Positions 35,118 through 47,640 of a stretch of 64,000 bases of DNA are shown piece after piece. The notes below the pieces were generated by a model. It searched no databases. It was given only the letters and a program-made list of their open reading frames with translations, and was not told the origin of the DNA. Position 1 is the stretch's first letter. Every line of letters starts with the position of its first letter. The position numbers and the translations under genes were made by a program. Location of the stretch: NCBI RefSeq assembly GCF_030936135.1, contig NW_026776913.1:930001-994000 (forward strand), in the 5' to 3' direction. Source of the DNA: Gavia stellata. Lineage: Eukaryota; Chordata; Aves; Gaviiformes; Gaviidae.

Positions 35118-36324
35118 GTTCCCCACAGTGTTCTCCTGGAGAAGCTGGCGGCCCGTGGTTTACACAGGTACACTCTTCGGTGGGTAAAAAACTGGCTGGA
35201 TGGCCGAGCCCAGAGATTTGTGGTGAATGGGGTGAAATCCAGCTGGCGGCCGGTCACAAGCGGAGTCCCCCAGGGCTCAGTTTTGGGATCGGTCTTGTTT
35301 AATGTCTTTATTGATGATCTGGATGAGGGGATTGAGTGCTCCCTCAGCAAGCTTGCAGACAACACCAAGTTGGGCGGGAGTGTTGATCTGCTGGAGAGTA
35401 GGAAGGCTCTGCAGAGGGATCTGGACAAGCTGGGTCGATGGGCTGAGGCCAACTGTATGCGGTTTAACAAGGCCAAGTGGCAGGTCCTGCACTTGGGTCA
35501 CAACAACCCCATGCGACGCTACAGCTTTGGGGACGAGTGGCTGGAAAGCTGCCCCGCAGAAAAGGACCTGGGGGTGCTGGTTGACAGACGGCTGAATATG
35601 AGCCAGCAGCATGCCCAGGTGGCCAAGAAGGCCAACGGCATCCTGGCCTGTATCAGAAATAGTGTGGCCAGCAGGAGGAAGGAGGTGATCATGCCTCTGT
35701 ACTCGGCTCTGGTGAGGCCGCACCTCGAATACTGTGTTCAGTTTTGGGCTGCTCACTACAAGAAAGACATTGAGGTGCTGGAGCGTGTCCAGAGAAGGGC
35801 GACGGAGCTGGTGAGGGGTCTGGAGCACAAGTCTGATGAGGAGCGGCTGAGGGAGCTGGGGTTGTTTAGCCTGGAGAAGAGGAGGCTGAGGGGAGACCTT
35901 ATCGCTCTCTACAACTACCTGAAAGGGGGTTGCAGAGAGGTGGGTGCTGGTCTCTTCTCCCAAGTGACTAGTGACAGGACTAGAGGAAATGGCCTCAAGT
36001 TGCGCCAGGGGAGGTTCAGGCTGGATATTAGGAAAAAGTTCTTTACTGAGAGAGTGGTGAAACATTGGAACAGGCTGCCCAGGGAGGTGGTAGAGTCACC
36101 CTCCCTGGAGGTATTCAAGGAGCGTGTGGATGTGCCATTGTGGGATATAGCTTGATGGGCATGGTGCTGTGTGGTGTTGGGTGGGTTGGTTTTGGTGTCT
36201 TGTGGTTTGTTGTTGTTGTGTGGTGTGTGGTGGTTTTTTTTTTTGTTTTTTTTTTTTAGGTTGGACTTGATGATCTTACAGGTCTTTTCCAACCTTAGTG
36301 ATTCTGTGATTCTGTGATTCTGTG
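35118..36324 (+). mobile_element. Young CR1 LINE, 5'-truncated, long open ORF2 remnant
   Basis: An uninterrupted frame of ~345 codons ending at 36155 encodes the C-terminal half of CR1 reverse transcriptase and the region after it: [84 protein letters not shown] and [19 protein letters not shown]. The catalytic FADD-type motif reads LADN, so the second Asp is replaced. The endonuclease and N-terminal RT are missing. The 3' UTR has a T-rich tract at 36232-36258 and ends in three ATTCTGTG units (36301-36324), exactly where arm B begins. Confidence 0.95.
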
Positions 36325-36379
36325 ATAATCTTCAGAAACCACTTTTCCACCTCAGAAGAGGTGTCGTAAGTGGATTTTG

Positions 36380-38479
36380 AAAGGGGAGAGGGGTGGGGAG
36401 GGCAAACACATGGTTATGATGCATCTGCAGAAATGAGACCTCTCTTTCTTAGCAGTGTAAGATCTCCTTAATCGAATATCACACCAGACTCTCTTCTGCA
36501 ACACGTCATCATAAGATGACCCTACATAGCAATGCCTTTCAAATGACCTACAAGCACTTTACAAACCCTGGTGAATACCACAGTGGCATTTTCTAAGCGT
36601 GCAAACCAAGACAGAGAGCAAAAAGCAGAGGACTTCATCCCTCCATGGCACACCCAATTCTCAACAAGCTTCACCCTCCTCCAGTTCTCATGCAACTTTG
36701 CCTTGCTCCTAAATGTGTTTTCCCGATTATTTTGGTGGCAGATCTTTGCTGAACCTCTTAGTCTTTAGGAAATGACAGAAAATAGGTGGAACACAATGAA
36801 GAGAAGAATGACGGCTTTATTTCTCTGCAAAGTGGCACTTACATATCACTTAACCTCCTGGTCAGAACAAAAGCATGCCTGAAATTCAGTCCAGTTGAAC
36901 TGTTGAGAATGACCTCTCTTCTAATTTGGTCCAGAATCTAGAATATTGGTCAGGAATGTAGGTTTGAATAACAGTGCACCTGTCTCCACAACACGTTTGG
37001 TGAAATAAATGTCCAGTCCTTGACACAATGCTCCCAGAGCCAATACTTCAGCTAATCCAGCACATTCAGAGGAATTAGCTTGTTCAGACATAGACTTTTA
37101 TAACTTTAATGTCTAAAACGATGAGTTCATTCTCTGGCCTCCTTTGATAGCAGGGAAGATCAGCACTCTAGAGGGTGATATCATCTCCTCCTACAGTGGT
37201 CTTCAGGAGAACTGTACTTAGCATAGACTTGGCAGCTTAGTTTTCCCATAGGTAATGCCAAGTGCCCTGAGCCACATACTGGGCAACGCGTGCTCATTTG
37301 CACAAGGGAGGGACTCTTGCTCAGCGGGGCCTTCCTTTGAAGACATGAGGGTTACAATTGTCCCTTAAAGTCTCTCCAAAATTAAAAGGAAACCTCTCCT
37401 CTTCTCTAATCCCTGTCACAGTGTTGCCATTTAGTGCCAGTGGCCCTTGGCACAGTGGCAGCTATGAAGGGAGACCATGTGTCTTGGTACAGCCCTGTCC
37501 TGCCTGTCTTCTCATTCCAGCTCCTCTTTCCTTAGATACCCTCTCTGTGTGCTTGACACTGCTGAACCCAGATACAGGCAGCGTGGTGGTCAGTGTAGTC
37601 AGAGCTGTGGGGCATAAGCTAATGGGCACTCACACACCTCAGTGGACAGGCAGAGGTTGGGGCAGAGTGTATGGGGCCAGGGTGCCAAGACATGTCCCTT
37701 ATGTTCTCAACTCTCTAAATCTCTCGCTGTCTCTTTCTCCATCTTGCTCGTATCTTAGGGATCCATCTCAATCCCTCAGCTCTCTCACAGTTGTCTCTCA
37801 GCCATCTACATGGGATATGATTTACAACGAGCAGAGAATCTGAGGCACCCTCCCCATGGAAGCACCTTCAGGACCAAGGCACCCCAGTGTAGGTGGGGTG
37901 AATGACTGGGTAAAAGGGCTCCTCCATTCCAGGAGCTCTCTGGGCTGTCTAGGTGACTGCCTCGGCCATCTTCAACTCGCTGTAAAGGTATAAATTTTGA
38001 GAAAGTTCTTCCTCAGGGTGAAGATCAGTCTATGGCACAATGCATTGCCCTAAAGGCTTTTTTGCATGATGGAGCTTTTCTGTCGGGCCCCTCTTTCTGT
38101 TGCTTGAAAGCGGGACTTGGCTAACGCCTATGCTGGGTACTACGGGGAATAACTTCATGCGTCATAATCTAATGTGAGCAAGTGAACATTCTCTTTCATT
38201 CCACAGAAATAGGCACCTCAATGCGGCAACTCATCTCTCTAATGAGAGGAGGTTCTTCCAAGAAGAGCAGTTTGGCCCTCTCAAAGAACCTCTTCCTGCC
38301 CTTTCACGAGGAATGGAGCCCCTAAGCCAAGTGTGAATTCAGTCAGAGGAGGGAAAACCGCCGTGTTGTCTCTGGCAGTGACTACTTCCCGATTCCTTTG
38401 TCCAACAAACACAGAAGCGCATGCCCTTCCTCAGGTTTCCTTCCTGACAGGTGGGGAAAAGAAAGTCCTACAGCACTTC
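36380..38479. other. Unassigned arm B sequence
   Basis: Counterpart of 21202-23264. No gene recognised. Confidence 0.45.
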
Positions 38480-39441
38480 ATAGAGAAAGAAGAATGGGAC
38501 AAGCAGACATGACCAGTGGAGTTCCTCCTCCTGCTGGGACTGAGTAATGTCCCCAAGCTTCAGGCGCCTCTCTTTCTCCTCTCCCTCGGGATCTACATCG
38601 TGACGGTGTTTGTTAACATCCTCATTGTTGTGCTGGTGCTGGCAGATGGGCATCTTCACACTCCCATGTCCGTCTTCCTGGGGAATTTCTCCAGTGTGGA
38701 AATCTGCTACACCTCCACTATCCTGCCCAGGCTGCTGGCCAGCTTCCTAGCCAGGGACAGAACCATTTCTGCTCAAGGCTGCATGGAACAGCTCTTTTTC
38801 TTTGGCTGTTTTGCAGGTACCGAGTGCTATCTGCTGGCCACCATGTCCTAGGATCGCTACTTGGCCATCTGTCAAGCCCTGCTCTAGGCAAGCCTCATGA
38901 ACTGGAAGCTCTGTCTCCAGCTGGTGGCTGGGTCTTGGCTAGCAGCATTGCTCATGTCTACCATAGTCACCGGGCTCTTTTCCAGGTTACAGTTCTGTGC
39001 TCCCAATGCCACTGATCACTTCTTCTGTGGTTTTGCCCCATTGCTAGAGCTTGCCTGCAGTGACACCACGGTGCTTAGGCTGGTTACTTTCAGAGTCTGC
39101 TTTCTGGATGTAGTCTTCCCATTTGGACTCACACTGGTATCCTACATCTGCACCAGAGTTGCAGTCCTGAGGATCCCAACCACCATGGGGAGGCAGAAGG
39201 CCTTCTCCACCTGCTCCTCTCACCTCATCGTGGTGACTGTTTTCTATGGCACCCTCGTCCTTGTCTATATGACACCAGGACAGCCTCCCTGAGGCAGCTC
39301 CATAAAGTCCTCTCCTTTTTCTACACCATCCTCACGCCCCTGGTCAATCCACTCCTCTGCAGCCTGCGGAACAGGGAGGTCGAGGGGGCTCTTGGAAATG
39401 CACTCAGAAAAACTGTGGCCTACCTCGACAGCTCACACTAG
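38480..39441 (+). pseudogene. Olfactory receptor pseudogene, OR6/10/11-like group (arm B copy)
   Basis: Same receptor as 20238-21201. The start codon is ATA at 38480 where arm A has ATG. Shared lesions are the early TGA, the TAG in place of Tyr before DRYLAIC (38849-38851) and the TAG after QALL. A private lesion is one C missing in the MTP-RTASL region at about 39278, which moves the rest (LRQLHKVLSFFYTIL, NPLLCSLRNREVEG) to another frame ending at 39441. The TM4-ECL2 region is in frame here (SWLAALLMSTIVTGLFSRLQ), unlike in arm A. Non-functional. Confidence 0.9.
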
Positions 39442-42240
39442 TTGTGATCCACCAGGAATAAACAGGTGGTGGATCTCTTCTGATCAAGTGGGGACCACTC
39501 GTAAGTGCCTCTTTTGTGTACCAGGTATATCTTTAGAAGTGCAGAATCTTGGGACTGGTTGTGGAATGAGAAGCAGGAGAAGGGAATTTGTGTCTTAAAG
39601 AAATATAGGTCTGGTCTTGAAGAGTGTAAAAAACTTGCCTGGCTTTCTTCCTTCTTTAAAGTAAAGCCAGTTGTGATCCTGCAAGTGGGAGCTGTTGAAA
39701 TGCCGGACCTGCCCAGGAGTGGGAGGAAACTGACTCTAAGCATGCTGTTTTCTCTTCTGTCACCCAGCCAGGCTGAGGCGTGGCATTCCTGCATGTCTGG
39801 GATTCCTCCCGGCATCTCCCTATTGGCAGGGAGAAGTGGGCAGCTGACTCAAGCCCTTCCACTGGACATGTCTAAATCCAACTCGGTGAATCCCATCCCT
39901 CTTCTTCTCTGGGCTTCCTAGCAGAGGACAACTGTGAAAGCTACTCTGATAGGGTCAGCCCCTCTGAAAAAAAAATAAAGTAGATCCTTGCGCAGAGGAA
40001 AGATGCACAAGTTGGGTCTCAGTTTCCCCATTTTTTAACACAGAGATCATTACTTCCCCCTTCTTTCCTTCTCTTATTCCGACTCCCCTCCACCAATGTA
40101 ATTACTTATTTGTTTCCCACTGTCTGACTTAGATACTGCAAACCGAGTCCTCCTGTTTTCTTCTTTCTTGCAAAAGAGAGCAAGGTCAGCTCATGGGGCA
40201 TGATTGAGCGCAGACACCCCCAGCAGCAGGCTCTCCCCATTTCCTAGGCTGAGGCAAGCGCACAAGGTGGGAATGTCTCCATCATCTCTGATTTGCGCAA
40301 GGGCCTTCAGCCCTGACATACTCCCACAACACACTTGTTCCTCCTCCACCCACAGACAGAAATTCCTTCCCACTTCCAGGCTCAGGTCTTGGCTGCAAGA
40401 ATTTGCTGCACTTCAGAAGAGGCCTTGAGCTTCTTGGCTCTTCTTGGTGCTTAAGGCAATCTTCCGGGCTCCCTCCAGATTTCATGGGGGGACTTCTTGT
40501 CTCTAACAAGGACTTCATGACAAGTTGTTATGAAACGTTTGTTTTTCTGTCATTCCTGTGTGTGGGAAGAGTAGACACAGAGAAGGAAGAGATACACCAA
40601 AAGGGATGCGAGTGAAGTGCCAGTAAGAACCAGGTGAGCTCCCCCCATGCCTGTGGCTTCCTGGCAAGGAGTCTGTCCTGAGAAGGGCATCCAGCCTCTA
40701 CCCCACTCTGGAGTGGGGAATCAGCAGTGCTCGTGCCTCCTGGGGGACACAAAAGATGACTTTTCAAGGGCACCTTTCTCTGAAATGCTGTAGATTTGTC
40801 CTTGAGGATGAGGTCTAATGGCTGACACTGCAAATACTGATCTAACTGGTGTTGCCCAGAGTGGCCATCAGAGGTGCAAACTACTGTGTTGCAGATATTT
40901 ATATTTAGGCAGATTAATGTTGGGGGTTTGGTTTGGTTTTGTTTCTTCTTCTTTTTTAGATACTGATACTCTTAGGGAAATCACACAAGCACCTGAAGGA
41001 CTATTGAAGGTTTTCTGAGAGAAGCCCCAGCAGATTAGCATCTCAAGCAATGGGGTGCCAGGGGACAAGGGAAGGATGGTTTGGGCACTGCCCTGGGATT
41101 TGGGAAGCGGAAATGAGTTCTCCTCTCCTTGACACCCTGCCCTTCTCAGTGAGGGCTGTGAAAAACTCTGCCAACTAGGTCGGAACTCACAGCCGCGTCA
41201 AGGAAATTCTGTCGAACTGCAGCCAACGTGGTCCTCAAAGCTCAGGTGTTGAGTTTCCATTGGAGTCCAAACCACGACAACTCACACTGCCTCCGTCTTC
41301 ACTATGACACTGGGTGTTGTGTGACACAACTGTCCTGGATCTCCAGGCAGGATGGGCAAAAGTTTGACACCTGAACCAGAACTTTTCCTCTTCCTGGAAA
41401 TGTCAATGCCACAGGCTCGAGCCAAGAGGCCCAAGAAACAAAACTTCCCAGAGGGTCAACTCATGAAAATGACCCCCAGGCTGTGGGACTTGCTCTTTAC
41501 TGAGAGAGAATTTGTGAGTGTAGACAAATTTGTGAGTCTTCACCTATTTTTCCATCTCTCTTTGCAACTTGGCTCTCAGCATTTACGTATTGAAACTGCT
41601 TTGCCACTTTGAAAATGTGTCTTTGAGAAACTACCTCAGGATATTTTTATTATTTTTTTTTTTAGCCCAAATGAATATGCAGCATTGAAGTGGGTTTCCA
41701 TATATGGAGCATTTTTGCACAATGTCTGCGCCGAGAGGAGAAATATCTCAGCCTGCAGTGGGAAAGGAGTGAAGCTGTGGGGGGTAAATGTGTTGCTTCA
41801 GACGATATGTGGTATGCATGCAAGAGAAAATGTTGTGCAGGTGAATGGGCATGAAAGAAATGGAAAACTGCCCATCCAATGGAGCTCTGCAAGAGGAGGA
41901 TGGAGCCGTACATAACATGGCATGATGCAAGCGGGATCAGCATGGAGAGAAGACATCTGTGGGCAAGGCGTTGCAATGGAGTACCTTGACGTCACCCAGC
42001 TGAAAAAGAGAGATTGGACACTGTTCTGAAGTGACGGGCAGAAGTGTCCTGGGCTAAAAGACCTTGGCTAAGAGAAGGTTGGAGGGATTTGGATTGCATT
42101 TGAGGTTGCATTTGAGGTAGTCCTTCCAAGATCTAAGCAAGCTGAGCCTTGGAGACAAGTGAAAATAAGGAAGCTCTCAAGGATGTTTTGGGATTCATTG
42201 TACTGTCTTTGCTCTCTCTTATAATTTACAGTACTGTCCT
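39442..42240. other. Unassigned arm B sequence
   Basis: Counterpart of 17700-20237. No gene recognised. A 138-codon frame (39505-39921) is discussed with arm A. Confidence 0.45.
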
Positions 42241-42747
42241 TAAGTAATCCATGCTCCATATCTTTTATCCCTGCTTTTTTGAGGAGGGGGAGGTGGAATA
42301 GAAGAATAGTTCCTTTTTTAACCAAAGGTGGATTAGGGATGGACCCCAGGTTACAGAAAAGGTACAAAGGAAGGCAAAATTTTGATGTGGTATACACTGA
42401 CACATGAAGATTACCTGCATTTCCATTCTCTGAAGTCCTAACTGAGTGGCTGAGACCGTGGAAGCTGAGAGCTCCCTTCATCCGCCCTGCATTTCAGCAT
42501 GTAAAATGAAGCTAACTGTGTCATAAAGCTGGTTTTGATTCTCTTCATAGCCTAAAGCACAGCATGGGGCGGGAGACAGGCAGGACACCTAAAGAGGACT
42601 CACACTCCTCTGGACAAATGCTTAGGTGCTTGCGGGAACCTTCAGGAGGCATGACATACCGATTCCAGGGTTCAATGACCTGGTCAAATGCCTTGTCTCC
42701 TTCTCTGTAATGGTGGCATCGATGCGTGGCACTCGTGTACAGACTCT

Positions 42748-43190
42748 GTACAAGCATCATAGAATCATCGATTCATAGAATGGTTTAGGTTGGAAAAGAC
42801 CTTTAAGATCATCAAGTCCAACTGTAAAACTAACCCTGCTAAGTCCACCACTAAACCATGTCCCTCAGCTCCTCATCCACACGTCTTTTAAAAACCTCCA
42901 GCTATGGTGACTCAACCACCTCCCTGGGCAGCCTGTTCCAGTATCTGACAACCCTTTCGGTGAAGAAACTTTTCTAAATATGCAGTCTAAACTTCCCCTG
43001 GCACAACCTGTGGCTGATTCCTCTTGTTCTATCACTTGTCACTGGGAGAAGAGACCAGCACCCACCTCTCTACAGGGGGACAATCACTTCCCTAGTCCTG
43101 CCGGCCACACTGTTTCTGATACAAGCCAGGATGCAGTTGGCCGTCATAGCAATGTTGGCCAACAGATGAATGTTTCTTTTCCATAGGTAT
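42748..43190 (-). mobile_element. CR1 LINE fragment, 3' end (copy 3 of 3, arm B)
   Basis: Same insertion and internal deletion as 489-900 and 16745-17178. On the - strand the tail lies at 42760-42790 and the ORF2 remnant includes [11 protein letters not shown]-like text. Confidence 0.88.
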
Positions 43191-45688
43191 TCAGAGAGAT
43201 CCTTCTTGTGCTCGGGAGAGGCTGTCCTGCAAGGCCTATCACATTTCCTGAGCTCCTTCCCCCTTCAGAGCTGCTTCCCATGGCACCACCTGGATCAGTC
43301 TCCCCATACGTCCAAGGCTTCTCCTCTGGAGTCCACCAGCCTGTGCTCTGCTGCTGGCCTTCCTTTGACACCTGGGACCCCACTATTTCCTTGTTTGCCA
43401 GTACCGGCTCCAGGTGAGCATCTCTCTTGTTGGCCCACCTAGCAGTTCTGTTAGGTACTTCTCCCAGGAGCCTCCAGGCTGCCGGCATCCTGTCACTTTG
43501 CCTGGCCAGGGAATGCCAGGGCACTTACAGTCCCCCACAGGAACCTGCTCCTTAACCTGGAGACTTCCTCGGCTTGCTGAGAGAGGACTTTTACTATTTC
43601 CTCTCCCTGACAAAGTAGGTTATGAGTGCCAAGACCATGTCACCCTTATTGAATTCTCTTCTCATCCTCACTCACAGGGGGTAGCCCAAACTGTGGCCCA
43701 TCTCATAGAGGAGCTCCATATATCCTAGCTGCTCCTTCACACAGCATGCTTCCCCCCGATTCTCGTCCTCCCTGTCACCTTCTCCATCAGAGCCTGTATC
43801 CCTCCATTGCAGCACCCCAGCTCAGCAAGCTGTGCCACCACTTCTCATTTAATCCCAAACCATCACAGTAGAGTAACAAGTCCTGGGGCTTCAGCTCCTC
43901 CTGCCTGTGCTCCAACTCCTCCTGGCCATGCACATTTGGGCTGCAGCACCTCAGCCGTGGCACCGGGGTGGAGCGCAGACTTCTCACAGGGAAACCTGAT
44001 CACTGATCCTGACCAGAAGACCATTGTGCATCGAACAATTAGTGCTCTGCTGCGCTGTGCTGCGTGTACAGCGTGGCCTCCACACCTGTACTGTGCTGCA
44101 GAGATCCCTTGGGCACAGGAAAACTTCAGCAGCTCCTTGTCACAGTGCAGCCTGCGGGCAGCTCCACTCGGTACCGGCCATCATAGCACCTGCATGGCCT
44201 TGTCTCTGTCTGACAATGCAGCAGGAAGGTCTCCTGAGAACATCATTTCTGACTGACTGTGGAGAAGAGGAATAGAGTCATTTCCTCCTAAGGGAGTACA
44301 GTATGAGTTTGATTGACCAAAACAGGAGACTCTTTTCTCTGGACGGGCTCTGCATGGCATGCTGCGCATGGCTGGGAGTCCCATTCGATGATAAACCACC
44401 TAGGCATCCTACCACCTAAGTGGATCAAAGATTACCTATACGATTCTCTCCTTATAATCCTCGACCTAACTGCCTTTTAAATGGTACCTCACAGAGCGTG
44501 AGTACCTTCCTTACTGGGAACATCATGGACCAGGATCTACTGGTGAAGAACTCTCCCAGCACACTTGGATGCAGCCCCTACGGTCCAATGGACTGGTAGG
44601 TGTGCAGTTTGCTCAGGTAACCCCTGGCTTCATCCCCATTCACAGCTGGTTGTTCTCCTCCAGAGCCCTGCCTCAAAGCACAAAGGCCTGGGAGACCTTG
44701 CTGGTGGAAACTGAGGCAAAGGGGACACAGAGCATCTCAGATCTATCTACATCTACTCTTATTAAACTTAGCAGTGGTTCCACAGTCTCTCTGTCTCTTC
44801 CTTAACTCTTCCTGAATTAGCAACAGCTCATCTAGGTGCCCTTGAATTCTTTTTTGGGTTTCAATTGAGTTTTGGTACGGACCATTGCTGTGGTTGGAGA
44901 ATGCGGTCCATGAAGACAAGATGTGTGCAAGCACAGTGAGAAAAGGATTGTTCTGTTCCTGGGCTGTATCATCAAGGGTGTGAATAAAGATCCCTGTGTG
45001 ATGTGCTTTGTGTTCACGCAATGCCTGCAGCTATTGGGTAGAGAAGGGGCAGACGTTGCCTCTCTTATGACATCTGATGACCGATGCCTCTGAGTGATGG
45101 CAACATTCAATGGCACACAGCCACCAAATTGCATTGTCTGTAATGCCACCTGCAGTGTCTTGTCACACCCCCACCCTGAATGGGAATTGCTTTCCTGTTG
45201 GTCCTGTGATTTTCTTGCCAGCCCTGGCATCTCATGTAGCTCTGTGGGCCTGGATTTCAACATTACATTGAGCAGCTGCCTTGAATTCTGTACCACAATT
45301 TGGGGATGAACACGAGACAGCTGCCAATACAGTCAGTGAAGGTCTAGTGAATCCAACACCTGGAGGAGAGGAAGAAAGAGACTGACGTCTCCCTATGGCA
45401 TAAGACTCCATTCCATCATCTGAATATCTCTATAGGCTGACCTGAACATAACGAGTAGGGACAGGTTCAGTTGCCCTTAATTTGGGCAGCAGCTGTCCTT
45501 TCAGTTGGCCAAAGGAAATTCCCAAGAGCCTCCAAGAAGATGCCCCAGATGTTGGCCTGTCTCTACATCAGCCTGCACGTATCTTCAATCTGTCTCTATT
45601 AGCGGCACACATCTTTGACCACCTCTGGCACCTCAGATGTCACCAGACAACTGCATCTGAACAGCTCACTCCTGGCCTCCAGCTCCAT
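43191..45688. other. Unassigned duplicated sequence (arm B)
   Basis: Counterpart of 901-3395. No gene recognised. Confidence 0.5.
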
Positions 45689-45696
45689 TAATTACC
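45689..45696 (+). promoter_or_regulatory. Candidate homeodomain site upstream of OR14-4
   Basis: ATTAATTA, identical to the site at 3396-3403 and equally spaced from the downstream CCCNNGGG cluster. Confidence 0.4.
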
Positions 45697-46076
45697 ATGG
45701 GAGCTGAGAGCAGGAGCTCACATGCAGGTGCCTATTGTGTGTCCACCTGAAGGGGGGCAGGAGGAATCCCACCTGCTGTGGGTCTGTGGTGTGCATGGGA
45801 GGGAGCTGAGTGCCCTCCAGCCCCAGCACTCCAAACCCAGGATGAGATGCCTTGTCGGGCTCAGCTGCATCCCTTCCCTCAGCAGGGGTAAAGGAGATCC
45901 CTGCCTGTCCCTGTCTGGCTGTCCTGTCTAAAGATGGGCCAAGAAAAGGTGATATTTAGGCGTGACTCTGTCTCTCAGCAGGGAAATGACAGTGGTGGAA
46001 AGAAGTGTCTCTCCCCAGCTGCGGGAGGGAACCTCAGTGATTGCTCCAGCCTGTTTCACAGCAGGTTCCCCTGGAG

Positions 46077-46107
46077 CCCCAGGGACCCCTGGGGGGAGCC
46101 CCGAGGG
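46077..46107 (+). promoter_or_regulatory. EBF/Olf-1-like site cluster upstream of OR14-4
   Basis: CCCNNGGG matches at 46077-46084, 46086-46093 and 46100-46107, identical in arrangement to 3786-3816. Confidence 0.5.
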
Positions 46108-46250
46108 GCAGAGAAAGTGCTGCCTTGGGCTGCTCCTCTGCTGCTGAGCTGTGCCGGGCTCCTGGGATGGAGGGAGCTCATGGCAAGCGGGCAGCACTGC
46201 CGAGAGACAGCTCTGCCCAGGAGCAGCTCCTCTGCAGAGCGCAGCAGGGC

Positions 46251-46372
46251 TGAGGGCACTGCCTGCAGGCACCGAGGGGAAGAGAAGCGAGGCAAGGAGA
46301 GATTAAAGCCAGTCTGGAATGGGAGGATGCTGAGAGCTCACTTGGAAAGATGTTTTCACAGCCCTTGACACG
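46251..46372 (+). other. Putative 5' non-coding exon of OR14-4
   Basis: Ends CCCTTGACACG with the donor GTAAGT at 46373. Unlike the rest of arm B, the last ~90 bases are clearly diverged from the other copies, yet the donor context is preserved, which supports a splice function. Confidence 0.55.
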
Positions 46373-47617
46373 GTAAGTATCTGGCTGAAGGGGAATGGAT
46401 TTGCGGTTCCTACATGACTCTCCAAAAGCTTTTACACCCCACAGACTATGGGATCTTTTGGGAGGGTTTTCCTCTGGAGGAGGAAAATGTGCTCCAGAGC
46501 AGGTATTTCCTGCTGCACCATCAGAGGGACAGGACTGCCTTCTCCCAGGGATGATATCAGGGATGTGAACTCGGATTCTTCGTTCTTGCTGTCAGGCTCT
46601 CTGGGGATGGGAGTTTCATCTGCAGAGTCACACACTGATCTTGTGCGTCCTTCCATGCAAGTGTGTCCATGGGAACACGGGTCCCAGCTTTCCTCACACC
46701 TGTGAGGCTGTGGACAGTGCAGTCTGTGGGGCTGGGGAATGAGCTAGTTTTCCCTTAGTGAGACTCCATCATGAAAAACATAGGTATCTCCTTGAGGTAT
46801 CCTTCATGCTGTGAGCTGCCCTCCAGGATGCAAATCTGTCCCATAGCATCTTTGTATTATCTGAAAGCACCATGGATAAGCACAGAGATGTTATGACCAA
46901 GGAAATGCTGTTGGGTTGGTGAAATAAGCCGTGTGTGTCCTTGGCTAGAAATGGGTTGCTGAGACGTCGAGAAAGAGTGAGACATTTAATGGTCTGCAGT
47001 GGATCCCTCCGCTCTCAGCAGTGTCTGGGGGCTTTTCACAGAAACAAAGCAGTGGGATCGCCCTCAGTCTCAGAAAGACGCAAACCCAGGGCATCTCAGA
47101 CTGACGGACAGACCAGCTCCCCTCACTCTGCTCTAACCCAAAGGCAATCCTCTTGCTTTCACTGTGTTCTCACTGCATGCAACAGAAATACTGAGGGTTT
47201 CTGACATCCCAAAACCATCCTCAAACAAGATGGGGGAATTTAAAAACAAAGAGAAAACTTTCAGTCTGCTTTCTGCCAACCTCGTTCCTTAGCACTGGGA
47301 ATGCAGATGCTGACAAGCTCTTCTGCATTAGGGGTGGTTTCATCTGACATATTTGAACACCAGGACTGGCCCCTGCTTCCACCGTTCCCGTGAACTCACT
47401 GCTGCAGAACAGGGCTGAAACCTCAGCAGCCCACTTCTCACAGCATATTCAGGCAGCACCAAACCAGTGCTTCAGCCATGGAGCTGAAGGAAGGTCTCCT
47501 AGAAAAGTAAATCAGGGGAGCAGGGTGTGTAGCAAGGGGAGGGTCTGAAGGAAATTGCTTTGGTTTTGCTCAGAAAAGTCTCCCCTAGCTTCTCAATGAC
47601 TTTTCTTCCTTGCACAG
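46373..47617 (+). other. Putative leader intron of OR14-4
   Basis: Starts GTAAGTATC and ends TTCTTCCTTGCACAG. Only a short donor-proximal part (to about 46570) aligns with the other introns. No repeat or gene recognised. Confidence 0.5.
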
Positions 47618-47640
47618 GTCCCCATGCCCAGAGGCAGCAA

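Larger units (their letters stand above)
36324..46372 (+). repeat. Inverted-repeat arm B (~10 kb)
   Basis: Reverse complement of arm A (13552-23323). Single-base changes and small indels distinguish the arms. For example, a 138-codon frame in the arms shows about eight amino-acid differences. The segment from about 42262 also matches 1-4081 in direct orientation. Similarity to the other copies drops abruptly near 46283, within the leader-exon block. Confidence 0.92.

Noticed and set aside
34851-36155. 434-codon frame as a host gene
   Set aside because: The C-terminal ~345 codons are CR1 reverse transcriptase. The N-terminal part is unrelated flanking DNA read through by chance.
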